Positions 10,901-21,455 of a stretch of 64,000 bases of DNA are shown here, piece after piece. The first letter of the stretch is position 1, and every line of letters begins with the position of its first letter. Location of the stretch: positions 1 through 64,000 of the forward strand of contig JASANE010000408.1 of the NCBI GenBank assembly GCA_030248225.1, in the 5' to 3' direction. The DNA is from Trileptium ribeirensis (lineage: Eukaryota; Nematoda; Enoplea; Enoplida; Thoracostomopsidae). Both the position numbers and the translations under genes were made by a program. The notes below the pieces were generated by a model. That model made no database searches. It was not told the origin of the DNA and saw only the letters and a list, made by a program, of their open reading frames with translations.

Positions 10901-12114
10901 CTACTGAACGGACCCAGTCGGGTTCGCTAGCTTCGGCACGCCGTCTAGGTTGCACATCCTTTCATTACCTTCGCCGCTGGCATAGATTCTTGCTCTCGTC
11001 GGGCTAGCATGCTCCTCGCTCAACACGACACCCCACTTTTCCGTAATTTACGTGAAATTCTTATAACGCCGCGCCTCAATGAGAGCGAATTTCGAAGCAC
11101 ACCGAAGCGCATGACCTGAGTCGCAACGGAATTGGCTAGAGCTGATGATAAACGTTTCGGGCGTAGACTTTGGTCCGGCACTGCCGGGAACGCCTTCGCT
11201 CGTGCGGTTTACCCTCCTCGCTTAGCAATAGACGAGTGAACGAGTGTTCGGGCTGTCAGAGCGTTGTCGTCTTGGTTGTACTGTTCCATACATTGTTCCA
11301 ATCTCGTATCATTGACTGTTATTGTATCAGACCTTGAATAAACTACTGAAAATTATTTGCCGTGTCCCGTGTTATTGGATTCCTAGCGTGATAAGGACGT
11401 CCAAATGGACGGGCCGACCCTTTGTGCCACGGCTTGCGGATGAAAATACCCCAAGTCCTGACACGAGCGGTCCGCCGCCAATATTTATATACTTGGATAA
11501 TGGCATTGCGGCGAGAGTGGTCCACAAAATTAGTTATCAAACTCGCTTGTGTAATGGCCGCACTTACACAAAGGATAAAGTTTGTTAGGGAAAGTTTAGC
11601 ACTAAACACTAATACCATTAAGTTATCAGGATACTAAGTAGACCGTCCGACGTTAAACTCTCAGGGAATGTCCGAACCCTGTGGGGGCCACATAGGCTAC
11701 ACCGAGCAAAGTGTTCAACCAGGGATAAACTGAGTGTAACTCAAAATTTAGCTTGTAAAACCAAAATTGTCATACATTCTACTACAAACTTCGCCGGACT
11801 AAACAACTTCCTCTAGATTAGGGCAGGGAATATCGGTTTGACATTATGACCTGTAAGCAGGTTTCGGTGTCAACCTCCCTGGGGGCCTCAGTGATCATAC
11901 CGAGATACTATACACGTGCGCAACCAATCGGGCGGGGTCCGAACACACCCCGTGAAGCGCGCCTGCGGCCTGCTAAGCTCCGTAGCTTCTTGGGTCTGAC
12001 CAAGAAAAGTGGCTAAACCGTAAAAGTTATGGTCCGCCCTTGAGGTTATGATAGCCGGGGTCGTATGGGCATGGTGTTAGGAAGTTGCGCCATGCAGCTG
12101 CGTCACCGTTATTA

Positions 12115-12168
12115 CATCGTTGGGGGCCACACCGTGAGGCGTTCATTATTTTGTTCGACCCAACGATG
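12115..12168 (+). promoter_or_regulatory. Primer-binding site within a hairpin
   Basis: Four bases after the LTR1 end lies TGGGGGCCACACCGTGAG (12121-12138), in the position and with the initial TGG expected for a tRNA primer-binding site. It is almost the same in copy B (37731-37714, one change). The tRNA was not identified. A perfect inverted repeat (CATCGTTGGG 12115-12124, CCCAACGATG 12159-12168) folds around it. In copy B the stem has different bases but still pairs (ATGGGGG / CCCCCAT). Confidence 0.6.
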
Positions 12169-13518
12169 CGAGTTTAAAATTCTTTTCCAATCCCTACGTC
12201 GTGCGTATATTTCTTTGCGTTGGTACCGGCGATGGCTGCCAGCTAACTTCGAATTTAATTGTCACCTACCGCTTGTATGTAGACTCAGCTAGTACTCTTA
12301 CGTGGACCTCTCGCAATGCGAGAAAATTGCTATGTATTGGTGGCTTGGAGTCATTTAATGTACGCTGGTGAATCCTTGTACATATGCTTGCCTTAATACA
12401 ATTGCATCTATTATATTACTTCGTGCCCTAGTTCGTTTTAAACTTGGAACATTTAACGGCCAAACCTCTGAATCGTATTTCCACACCCTGCTCTCATGGA
12501 GGTGGTGTTTGAACCGACCCAATATGCAGGTAGTGACTGGCACTGTTTTCAGGATTGTGTATTAGCAAACTGCTTCTGGCACTATTTAGTAACTTAATTA
12601 ACTATCATCGCTACGTATAATATTCGGAATTTTGCTTTATTTGTCGCCACTAATTGAGCAACGGATCCTTGTTTGACGCTGCTTCCTAATCACTAATTTT
12701 GTGTTGGAACGTGCCTGCCGGAGTGACAGTAGCCTTGGAACCTTTATTGTTCGACCTGGTATTAACTGTACGGCGGGACTCACGACGCTGCTTGTTGGAC
12801 CGACTTTCGGCTGCTCTGTTATTGCTGCGTATCGTCAATTGCGCTCAACGTACCTCACCTTTGTCACTATCGTCGCGTATTATCTGTGTTGGTGATGTTC
12901 GCCTATTTAAGACTACGCATTTCGGTACGGACGCTAGGGTGTGGACGCAATCGAATTGCTTCAAGACGTTTCGCTTGGACGACGTTGTTGCCAGGACATT
13001 GCTTGAACATAACGGAACTTTCACGACGGACACTGTAATTGTTGTTTGTTTACTTTGTAATTTCGTAGTGCTTAGATTGTTTAATTTCAATTACTTACTT
13101 CACTCGTAATTGTTTTGTGTAATATTAGCTGAACCTGTTTATAGCCCTTGGCGTGTGCGAATACATCTTGATTGCAGAAAAATATTTTTTTTGTTTTGTT
13201 GTTTTAATAATTGGCCATGTACACGTAATTATCATTGGTAGAGCTACGCCGACCGTTGGGGATTGCCAGTAACGAGAGTGCATTTTGGATATCTTAACGC
13301 GTGGTGAATTTATCAGCATTCGCTTACCTTGGAACATTGTTCTCCGGATATCTTGACACAACTGAAATCCTTTTTAGAGCTTGTTAAACTTCCTTAAAAT
13401 ATAGCTGATTCGGGAGACTATTGCCGTATTCATTACTAGGTGGGGTTTGAATATCCCTTGACTTGACACACGACTTCTTATCTGCTAACAAGCCTGTTCG
13501 GTGACTACCGTCATACTA
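12117..13518 (+). other. 5' leader of copy A
   Basis: 1.4 kb of untranslated leader separates the LTR from the gag start. Copy B has a leader of similar length (36503-37736). Open frames such as 12699-13109 are not matched in B and are not called as genes. A packaging signal would be expected here but cannot be pinpointed. Confidence 0.6.
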
Positions 13519-14870
13519 ATGGACTCGCACGCTGATCCGGATTTGGAAACCAACGACTTTCTTGGCTGGGCTGATGGACATATGGAGGAGGACTTACGTG
13601 CCAGGCCCCGACGTGCCGCCGGCACTAGTGAGCGACCGCTCACTCCCCCGCCCCGACGCCCTGGACAATTGCGCCGAGGAGAAACGTTCGAGTCACCTGG
13701 ACTGGATACAAGTACTGCTAACGCTATCCTACATCACCTGACTACCCAACCGGCTGGTCCTCCCATGATCCCTTTGAGAGACATGCCGACTTCTGATGGG
13801 AAACCCGGAGGCCAGGACTTCGAGGATTGGATTCGGATGTATAATCGTCTCGCCAACGCCAATGGTTGGGACGACCGTCGGAAATTGATTTGTGTTCCAG
13901 CTCTCTTGCGTGGACCGGCGAGGGAGGCCTTTGAGGGCCTTCCACCGGGAGAACGCCATAGCTTTCTAGGACTAATTGCCAACTTGCGCTTTTTATTTTC
14001 GTCATCGCGCCGCCATGAGAAATCATTGTCAGGATTGTGCACCCGACAACAAAGAGCAAATGAGCCAGTAGCGAGGTACGGCTTAGAATTGCAGAAGTTG
14101 TGTGATCGCGCTTTCCCTGACATGGAAGATGAGCAGCGGGACACGATGCTTCGTATGTTTTTCCAAAGAGGCTTAAGACCTGAGGTGCGTAGGCAGGTTG
14201 TTGAGTGTGAGACATTTCGGGATACCGTGGGTGTCCAAGCGGTACCAGGACGTTAGCGCTGCATGCCCTGAACCAGACGCGCCTGTCGCTAGTAAGCCTC
14301 GCGAAAAAAATGTAAACTCCTTACTTGAGGAAGGAGGTGAAGGCCTGATCACACAGCTTCAAAACATGATGGAGGAACATCGTAAGGCGAACCATAGAAA
14401 CAGCGATACGATCAGCTGGTTGCTGGATATAATCGATAAAACGGTCGAGAGCCCGCGCCAGCTTAACGCTCTAGCGCCGCCGTTTGTGCCCGGCTCACCT
14501 GCTGCGCCGCCGTGTTTGCCGATACCGCGCACTACTTGTTATCGCTGCGGAGAGCCAGGACACGTCATGCGCGAATGCCCGTATAACGTGCGTTATCCGC
14601 CTGCTGCCGTGAATGGTGCGCCGCGCAATGTCGATCCAGCCCCAGCATACGCATCTCGAGCCGCGCGTCGAGAGCCAGGGCAGCCAGGACCAAGAAATGG
14701 TGTGGGTGCATACCCACGAAACGATAACTATAATGCGAGCCGAGGAGGCCCACCGCCACAATTTCGGCGAGCTGAAAACGGAAACGGATACCGGAATAAC
14801 TCCGGGTGGAACAATCCACCCAATGCGGGAATGCGACCTAGCGGACCAAAACCAAGCGGGACCGCAATAT
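13519..14870 (+). pseudogene. gag: gag of copy A (capsid-like plus CCHC nucleocapsid), frameshifted
   Basis: The start is the ATG at 13519, matched by ATG 36502 in copy B (upstream codons differ and lack an ATG). After about 75 disordered Pro/Arg-rich residues comes a capsid-like retrotransposon gag segment (DMPTSDGKPGGQDFEDWIRM, PALLRGPAREAFEGLP), then a linker and a zinc knuckle C-x2-C-x4-H-x4-C at 14537-14578 (CYRCGEPGHVMREC), followed by an Arg/Gly/Asn-rich tail. Gag packages element RNA into particles. Breaks: relative to B, 12 bp are missing near 14200, and the reading frame changes near 14235 and again near 14850. It leads straight into the acidic linker with no stop expected in the intact form. 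Confidence 0.85.
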
Positions 14871-15824
14871 GGCCGACCACCGCCGGGATTCGCTAATAAT
14901 AATCGCGGAAACGGAGCATATGCCGCCAGCCGCCCAGTTGAAAACTATAACAACCGGACTGCACAGGCCTATGGGTACCGACGAGCCCAAAGCGAACGAC
15001 CCCAACCTAACAGAGGCATGGGGCCCCAGCAGCAACCTGGACGATTTTACCCCAGGGACGAGGGTAACCGAAACAGCATTGCTGTACCGCGTCGGCGATA
15101 CCAATTAAATTGTAGCGCATCGCAAGGTAATGGGAATAGAGAACCAAGCCCAGCTACCACTCATCGCTTAGAAGTACTCAGCCGTGAGCTCGGTATGATT
15201 CAGGGTAAACTAGGGCATAGTGAACCAACTGGACGAGTAAACGCTATTGCGACTACAGATGAACCACAGTGTGACGATGACGGATACTTGATAAACAGAC
15301 AAGATGACTTGGACGATTTTGAGATGATGGAAGGACTAGTTGAGAGACACCTGAATGCGATCACGACCACTTCGTGGACTGATGCCGCGCGTCTTCCACG
15401 GAGCCGTGATCTAGTTCAGGGTATGGACAGCCCCGGACTTATGGAATTGGGCCCAAGGGACATGGACGACGAACTACACAGTAACGAGTCTAACGGCACT
15501 GTATATAATAAAGAAAACACAAAATACCAAAAAGAGGGATACTTGGGAGAGGGAGTGTCTATGTTATGTGTGGACGCACCTAGCGCGTGTGTTGATCCAC
15601 GTGTATATATCCGCCAGCGAATTGAATGGTGAACAGCGAGGCGAGCGATGGTTCGATCAATCGAACTATCCGGCCATGCGAGGGCTCGGAATGAACGAAC
15701 GAACTTTAACCGCAGTGGAAGATAGTAATGGTAGTATGGAAATTTGTAAAGAAATGGAAGACGGTTGTGTTCAAAATTATAGGTTGAGAGATAATAAGGG
15801 AAGTGTTGAATTTATTACCGGTAC

Positions 15825-15883
15825 TCCCCAGGGAATCACCTCAAGGGGGAATTCCGGAACCCCCAGCTCTTTGGAGATGACTG
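15825..15883 (+). other. 59-nt block identical in copies A and B, with a self-complementary hairpin
   Basis: This stretch is identical to the reverse complement of 34121-34179 in copy B, including every silent position, while flanking codons differ. It contains GGGGGAATTCCGGAACCCCC (15845-15864): a GGGGG/CCCCC stem with a two-base bulge closing on the palindrome TTCCGGAA. A cis-acting RNA role (packaging, dimerisation or splicing) is inferred. Confidence 0.6.
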
Positions 15884-16365
15884 CAGAGATTGTGAGTGAA
15901 GATGATGTTGTTGTATTTGAAGAGCCATTATTATTATTTTCCTCCTCTGTGGCTGGCCATCCGAGAGAGTGTGTTGATGTTGATGATTCCGGCAGGGAAG
16001 CCGATGATGTTGATATGGCTCAGGAAGAATTGGATTTATTCGGGTCGCCGTGTGAGGTACCCATGGAGCTTTTAGAGGTCGGCGAACGACCAGGGACGAG
16101 GGAGGCTAGGTTGGACGATGAAGACGTCGCATCAGGGCCGCCTGGCCCTAGTCCCGTTCTAAATTGTAGGTCGTATGATGTAGTATGTGGACCGGACCGC
16201 CGCGCGGGCCGTCCCTTGTGTGATGATGAGAATTGTGTGTCGTATGAGTGTATTGATTTGCCTAAGTTAGGACGCGCTTGTAGCCTTAGCGAATTTTTGG
16301 AAAATGACGATGGAAGTGATGTTGATGTAATTGAACGCTACTTGGAGCCGGCGAAGTATGCTACT

Positions 16366-16463
16366 GATGGACTTGAGGTGACTTTCCCGACCTCATTGGC
16401 AAGGGGTTCCACGGTCATTGGGTCCTTCCTTGATGCTGACCGGGGCCGCCCTTGTCACCCGTA
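16366..16463 (+). other. 98-nt block identical in copies A and B
   Basis: It is identical to the reverse complement of 33536-33633 with no substitution, within a region where surrounding sequence and the RT gene differ at many synonymous sites. It is translated in the linker frame (LARGSTVIGSFLDADRGRP). The cause is either strong constraint on the nucleic acid or a gene-conversion tract. Confidence 0.65.
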
Positions 16464-18952
16464 CCCAAGCGGAGGTAGCGACGGGTTCGCGACCGATTGC
16501 ACCAATGAAGCGGGTATGATCGTTGGGCTGAAAGTATTGCCCGTAGTCTGCCCAGGTACGGGGATGTAGATGGCAGGGTGGCGAATAAAGACTGTCCATC
16601 GCATTGTGAAGCTTCCGTCGCGCCCACCGTCGTTGAAGCGCGCAACGACGTTACTTGCAATGAGTTAAGTTTTTTCAATGAATCTTGTGTTGAAATCAGC
16701 GTGAAGGATAGCACTGAGTGTGTTGAAAGTGGTGAATTGAACGAATTGGAGGAGTCGGATGAACTCCTATATGAACGAAGCGGATCCGCAACGAGCGATG
16801 CGAACTATTTCAGCGAAGCGAAAGTTTGTAATATAAGTCAGGATACCCAGCAGGAGACTGATCACGGTGGACATGAAGCAGAGAACGAGCTTGAATACGG
16901 CGAGACCGTTGTGCCAGATGAGCCTGATGATAGGTATGATGAATGCAGTGATAGTGAAATAGATGAGGAACGTATGCTGGATGATGAGGAATTCTGGGCC
17001 AATTGGGTGGATCCGAATGCCGACTGGTACCGACGCGAGCCCAGCCCTGATGATGGGGTGTGGGAAGTGCGTCGCGAACACAACAACGAACTACCGCGAG
17101 CACCATCTGATGACGGCATTGAGTTAAGCTTGCGAGCCAGCCAGTTGTCCATCCGTTCTGAAGAAGGACACGGTGCTGCCGGAGGAAACGATCTGAGTGA
17201 GAGCAGCGATAGTGGCAGTATCGCTACGGGAAGCGTGAACGAGATGAGTTCGGATCCACTGGTCGAAAACGGTCGTGAAGACCCTATCGAAGGGACGCCT
17301 TGTATGCGCCTGGGTAATTTAGGTAGCTCCACTGATACGTTGGCCGACATTTTCAGCGATATATTGGGACCCGTCGAAGAGGTGCCTAGTATGCCCTCGG
17401 GTAATTCGGGTAACCCAAACGAAGTAGGAACGACCACTGAGGAATCCGCCGAAGGGAGACCATGTAGGTCCCCGGATAATTCGGTGGAATCTGTGAGCGT
17501 GATTAGCGAGGACTCGGACGTGTGTATGGGACAAGAGAATTTGTTTAATTTCATACGAGAAGCTAACGATGACCGCATACACCAACTGGACGAACGACTA
17601 TTGGACATGTCTGGACTTTGTCTCCCCAATAATACGCCGATAGAACTTGGACGAGTTAGAGCGATGACGGACGAGGAACGTAACCGAATCCTCGGGACTG
17701 ACACATTGTTCACTATTACCGCAAATCATACCGAGACCGCAGCTTATCAATTCACTCGCACAGACTTGACCGAGGATGCGCATAACGAGTCAGCTGAGGG
17801 ACTTATACTAATCAACTTTAGGGCTAGTGAGATTAATGCCGACTTCGGACAACCTTTGACATTGCAGCCGCAGGCTCTCTTCTATCGGAGGGTAATACTT
17901 GTGATAGAACAGCTAAACAATCTGAGCCGACTTTTTGAGCTTCGTTTTGAAGTTAGCACACGCCCCACTTTACAGCGAGACGCTGCTATGCTGAGCAGTA
18001 CATTAGGCATGGCTTCCCCAATTGGGCACTGCATGACTGGAATGTATCTTGGTCCCGTAACTCTTGCTTCGTTGGAATCTTTTATACAACTGGTGGGCCA
18101 ATGCGTGAATGGCCACACGCTCCAACAGGTTATTGAGAGAGAATTCGAGGTGGAGTTGAGTAGGGATCCGGTATGCCGCCAGTGCCAGGAATGTCATACA
18201 AGAGATTCGCGGGACATAGGTTCAGGCTGCTACTTTTTCGGTCAACGAGGAAGGTGGACTTACGAAGGTACGCTGAGTACCGCATGCTCGTCCATCTTCC
18301 CGGATGGATACGTTGCACCTCATTGGCCTTTCTATGTCGGAATTCAGTCGGCCAAAATGCAGAAAACTTTCCGCGAGGCTAACCTCGAGTTACACGACCT
18401 CTTGTGCGAGGCGCCCTATTTGATCGAATTCATCTATCGGAACCAAGACACCATGGTGTTCCGATCAACCTCTTTGTTGACCAAGCAATAAGTAATATGG
18501 AATTTGACGACGAAACCCACCGACTTGCTCGACTAGTACTGTTGAGCACACGCTTGAGACTTTTGCGGCGCCCCGACATCGCTGGACTGCTTGAGACAGA
18601 GGGCGACACGTCTGCTGGATTGAGATTGGGCAGGGACCGCTTAATTTCGGAACTATGCTTGTTTCCGGACGATGACACCAACTGTTCCGTCCCGAATTTG
18701 GACGAACAATTAACCACAGCGCTAGCCGCTTACGTCGACTCATCCGACGAAGAGTCGGAGGATAACTCCAATAGCGACTCCGCCCAGCAAGGAGGCATAA
18801 CTGGGTCGAGTGAGACGGAAACGAGCGACGGGGAAACCAAAAGCGACACCACGGAAGAACCTGCGCATAACGAGACCATGAGGGAACCCAATCTAAACGG
18901 GGTACGATCCGTTTCACCGAATCTTTGTAACGGCGTCGGACATCCTTCAGGC

Positions 18953-20816
18953 ATGTGGAGGGTCTGTACAATGCTGTTGTTACTTTGGCTCTCAGCGCTC
19001 AGCTCTACCCGTGCAACGCTTTCGCCATTTAGTGACTCAATCTCGCGATTAGGTGCTTTTGTCAATCGACAAGTGGGAGTGGTCATCGAGCCCCAAGGCT
19101 TGGTGGTCACCTCCGACCAGACAACGCATTTGCCAGTGGTATTGCAGTTATCACTTCGAGATTGGGAACGTAAGTCCGATCCTTATGTGAGTAAATTCTG
19201 TCCACCTTATGAAGCGAACGGATCATGTCGTGCTGACTGCTGCCGGAAGGTCAACTGCACCGAATACCCACAGTTGCACGAAACCCTAAGCGCTTTGGAA
19301 CGCGAACTAGATGACGCCTATCATGGCGTACTGGACACCAATTATTACTCGCTACTTGTGCACTCTTTTTGCGTCGCGAACGAGCAACTATGTGACCTTA
19401 CGAATAATAGAGAAAAGCGCTTTGCCATCCTAATCGCTGCCACCGCTGGTGCCTTCTCAGGTTTCTTAGGCCTGGGAATGGCTTTTGCCAATGGAGTACA
19501 CATTAACAATGTTCGTCAGCAAGTAACTGTCCTCGAGAAATTAATGCGTGAGACGAACGATGTCTCCTTTCGAAATACTAAGGCCATAAGGCAACTGACT
19601 CGAGCAAATGAGGACATCTACGCATTTCTACACCATAGCATGCAAGAGGTGGTCTCTATGATCGAACAGGTTAGTGTGCCGATCAGAAAGGGATCGCGCA
19701 CGTGCACCAACAGCTAATAGATCACATCCTTCGAGCCAATATGCGCTCGTCGGTACAAGCTATAATGGAGTCCATGCTTAACGGCGAACTATCTCCCGCC
19801 GTCATCGATGTCGTCATGCTACGACGATTATTTTCCATGGATCCACGCATTTCCAAGACTATCCTCATGCGCGAGCCTAGCCTCGCCTATCAATTCGGTC
19901 GCGTCATGCCTGTAAGTGTAGATTTAACCACATTCCGCTTTGGATTCATCTTGCAATTACCATTGCCGATGCGCAATGATGTTCGACCATATTTTCGGAT
20001 ATATAACACTGGCTGGACCGCACCAGCCACGCTGACGCAGCTGAGATTGCCGCTGCCTCAATACGCCGCCCGCTTGGGGCACATTCGTTTCGAATCACTC
20101 AATTTAGGAGCATGCAAGCAAAGACCAGGAATCGCTTTCTGTGAACTGCACGCGCTGATAACTGACCATAGCACTAATTGCTTGGAATGGATTATTGCAG
20201 GTGAACACTTACCTGAGGCTATTAAACATACATGCAGCAACCGTTCCCTGATAGGTCCACTTGCTAATGACACGTACGTGCACACGACTATACAAGGGGT
20301 ACTAATTCGGACTAGTGAACCTGAGGTCATATTGACAAATCGAAGGCAACTAGCTCACGTTACGTTAGGTAAGACAATAAAGGTACCGCCTAATGAAGTT
20401 TTGTGGTTCCCACACGGAAACTACACTCAGTTAGTCATAGGGTCAATAGTGCTCACTAGCATGTTGAAACCCGAGAAAATTACAATAAAATTTGGACCCA
20501 ATATTACTATTGACCGGCTTTCGGGTATCAAGTTAAGACCTCTGACTTGGGACTCACTCGACAACACCAAGCCTATCAATTTCGGGTCGCGCAGATAGCT
20601 AAGGATCATGTCCGTAGCGTGGTTAATCTTCCCGCTGTGGACTACACGGGATTCTTGCCCTACTTCCTCATCACCGTCGTTGTAGGACTGATCAGTCTGA
20701 TTTATTTTATGACTAAATGCAAGGTCCCACCTAAGTACGGATATTATATTCCCCGATGGTTCCCATGTCGTGGACGACTAATTAGGACCGATACTAAGCC
20801 TAAGAAAGCTATTTGA
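18953..20816 (+). pseudogene. env: Env-like fusion glycoprotein of copy A, frameshifted
   Basis: Order of parts: a signal-peptide-like segment from Met 18953 (MLLLLWLSALSSTRA); a Cys-containing ectodomain; a furin-type site REKR (cleavage after 19420); a hydrophobic Ala/Gly-rich fusion-peptide-like stretch; a heptad-like helix; a larger ectodomain with N-glycosylation-type sites; and a transmembrane helix (about 20649-20712) with a basic, Cys-containing tail. This is the layout of class I-type envelope proteins, as in errantivirus/baculovirus F proteins. It lies between gag and protease, not after integrase. Breaks: frame changes near 19670 and 20560, and a stop at 20814-20816. The gene is non-functional as read. 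Confidence 0.8.
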
Positions 20817-21455
20817 TGGATTAGAGCGAAGCACCGACTACCGAGTGCCCCACCCGCGGAGGACGACTTCCCTCATACAGACAGAACTTCGCCGACCGAG
20901 GTCACGGTTGGGCCTTCGGGAACGCCGCGCGTGTCCGTCGCGTCCAGCCGTGCCCCACGTCGCTCAAACAGACTATTAACATCACGTAACTCGTCCGAGG
21001 AATAACTTGTCTTCATCGAGGACGACGAGCTATTTGTCGCGCCCACTCGTGATTCACGTCGTGGACCTCGCCAAGGCGTGTTTACCAGACAGTTGAACAC
21101 CATGAACGCAGGTAACACCCCACTGCCCATTAACGCAACAATACTTGGTACCCCAGTCATGACCCTTGTCGACACTGGAGCCGACGTCTCAATCATGTCC
21201 CAAGCACTAGCTGCCCGTTTAGGACTGGTTCCTCGTGACACGAACACTACCCGTATAGTATCAGCTATACAACAAGAATTGACGAACAGCGGAGTAGTAA
21301 AAGCACCGATCACAATAGGATCGTTAAGTACACCGTACGACTTTCAGGTAACAACAGACACACCGTACGAATGCATCTTAGGTACCGACTTCATGGCATT
21401 ACTACCATATGTCGCCCTAAACTTCAAAGACCGCTGCCTGGATCTATCTAACTGA
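20817..21455 (+). pseudogene. pro: Aspartic protease of copy A (with upstream linker)
   Basis: After the Env tail the same frame continues through a Ser/Pro/Arg-rich linker (with an in-frame stop at 21006-21008) into a retropepsin. The active-site motif DTGADVSIM begins at 21171, and a later hydrophobic ILGTDFM segment follows near 21378. The enzyme would process the polyprotein. It is interrupted by a TGA at 21453-21455, where copy B has a sense codon (Gly). It is located directly downstream of the Env membrane anchor. Confidence 0.82.

Larger units (their letters stand above)
5348..12116 (+). repeat. LTR1, complete 6.77-kb long terminal repeat (family 1)
   Basis: It starts TGTAACAGGCCCG and ends CACCGTTATTACA (TG...CA, short inverted ends TGTAA). 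It aligns over its whole length with LTR3 (52760-59568) and with LTR2 as far as its truncation. The 3' end is followed four bases later by a primer-binding-site-like TGGGGGCC, which fixes it as the 5' LTR of copy A. It has no conserved protein-coding frame: open stretches such as 8214-8606 (-) are broken in LTR2 and LTR3. It carries a GTT/CAA microsatellite, TA-rich tracts and many perfect stem-loops. LTRs of this size are exceptional; most gypsy LTRs are 0.2-2 kb. Confidence 0.88.
14871..18952 (+). pseudogene. Long acidic linker region between gag and env (copy A), frameshifted
   Basis: Roughly 1,300 codons lie between the nucleocapsid tail and the Env signal peptide. The first two thirds are Asp/Glu/Ser-rich and look disordered, with three spaced repeats of an E-x2-P-x-M-x2-GN type near 17290-17480. 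The last third looks folded: a helical stretch (QALFYRRVILVIEQLNNLSR), then a Cys-rich patch (CRQCQECH near 18175, GCYFFG near 18225) that could bind zinc. No known domain was recognised. Copy B keeps the same layout (35110-31057). Breaks: frame changes near 15605, 16530 and 18450. Some parts are identical in nucleotide sequence to B (15825-15883, 15931-15964, 16366-16463). It may be a gag extension, a matrix-like protein or an independent product. Confidence 0.7.

Noticed and set aside
5348..12116. Interpretation of the 6.8-kb repeat as a DNA transposon
   Set aside because: TG...CA ends, primer-binding site right after its 3' end in both A and B, element 3' end right before it twice, and a 4-bp TSD around the pair fit an LTR far better.
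12699..13109. 136-codon hydrophobic open frame in the copy A leader
   Set aside because: No counterpart is seen in the copy B leader and its composition follows the DNA. Not a supported gene.
13501..13518. Upstream GTG start for gag
   Set aside because: Copy B shares the ATG at the 13519 position but no start upstream; the ATG has the better context.
20850..21313. 146-codon frame on - over the protease
   Set aside because: Shadow of the protease coding strand.
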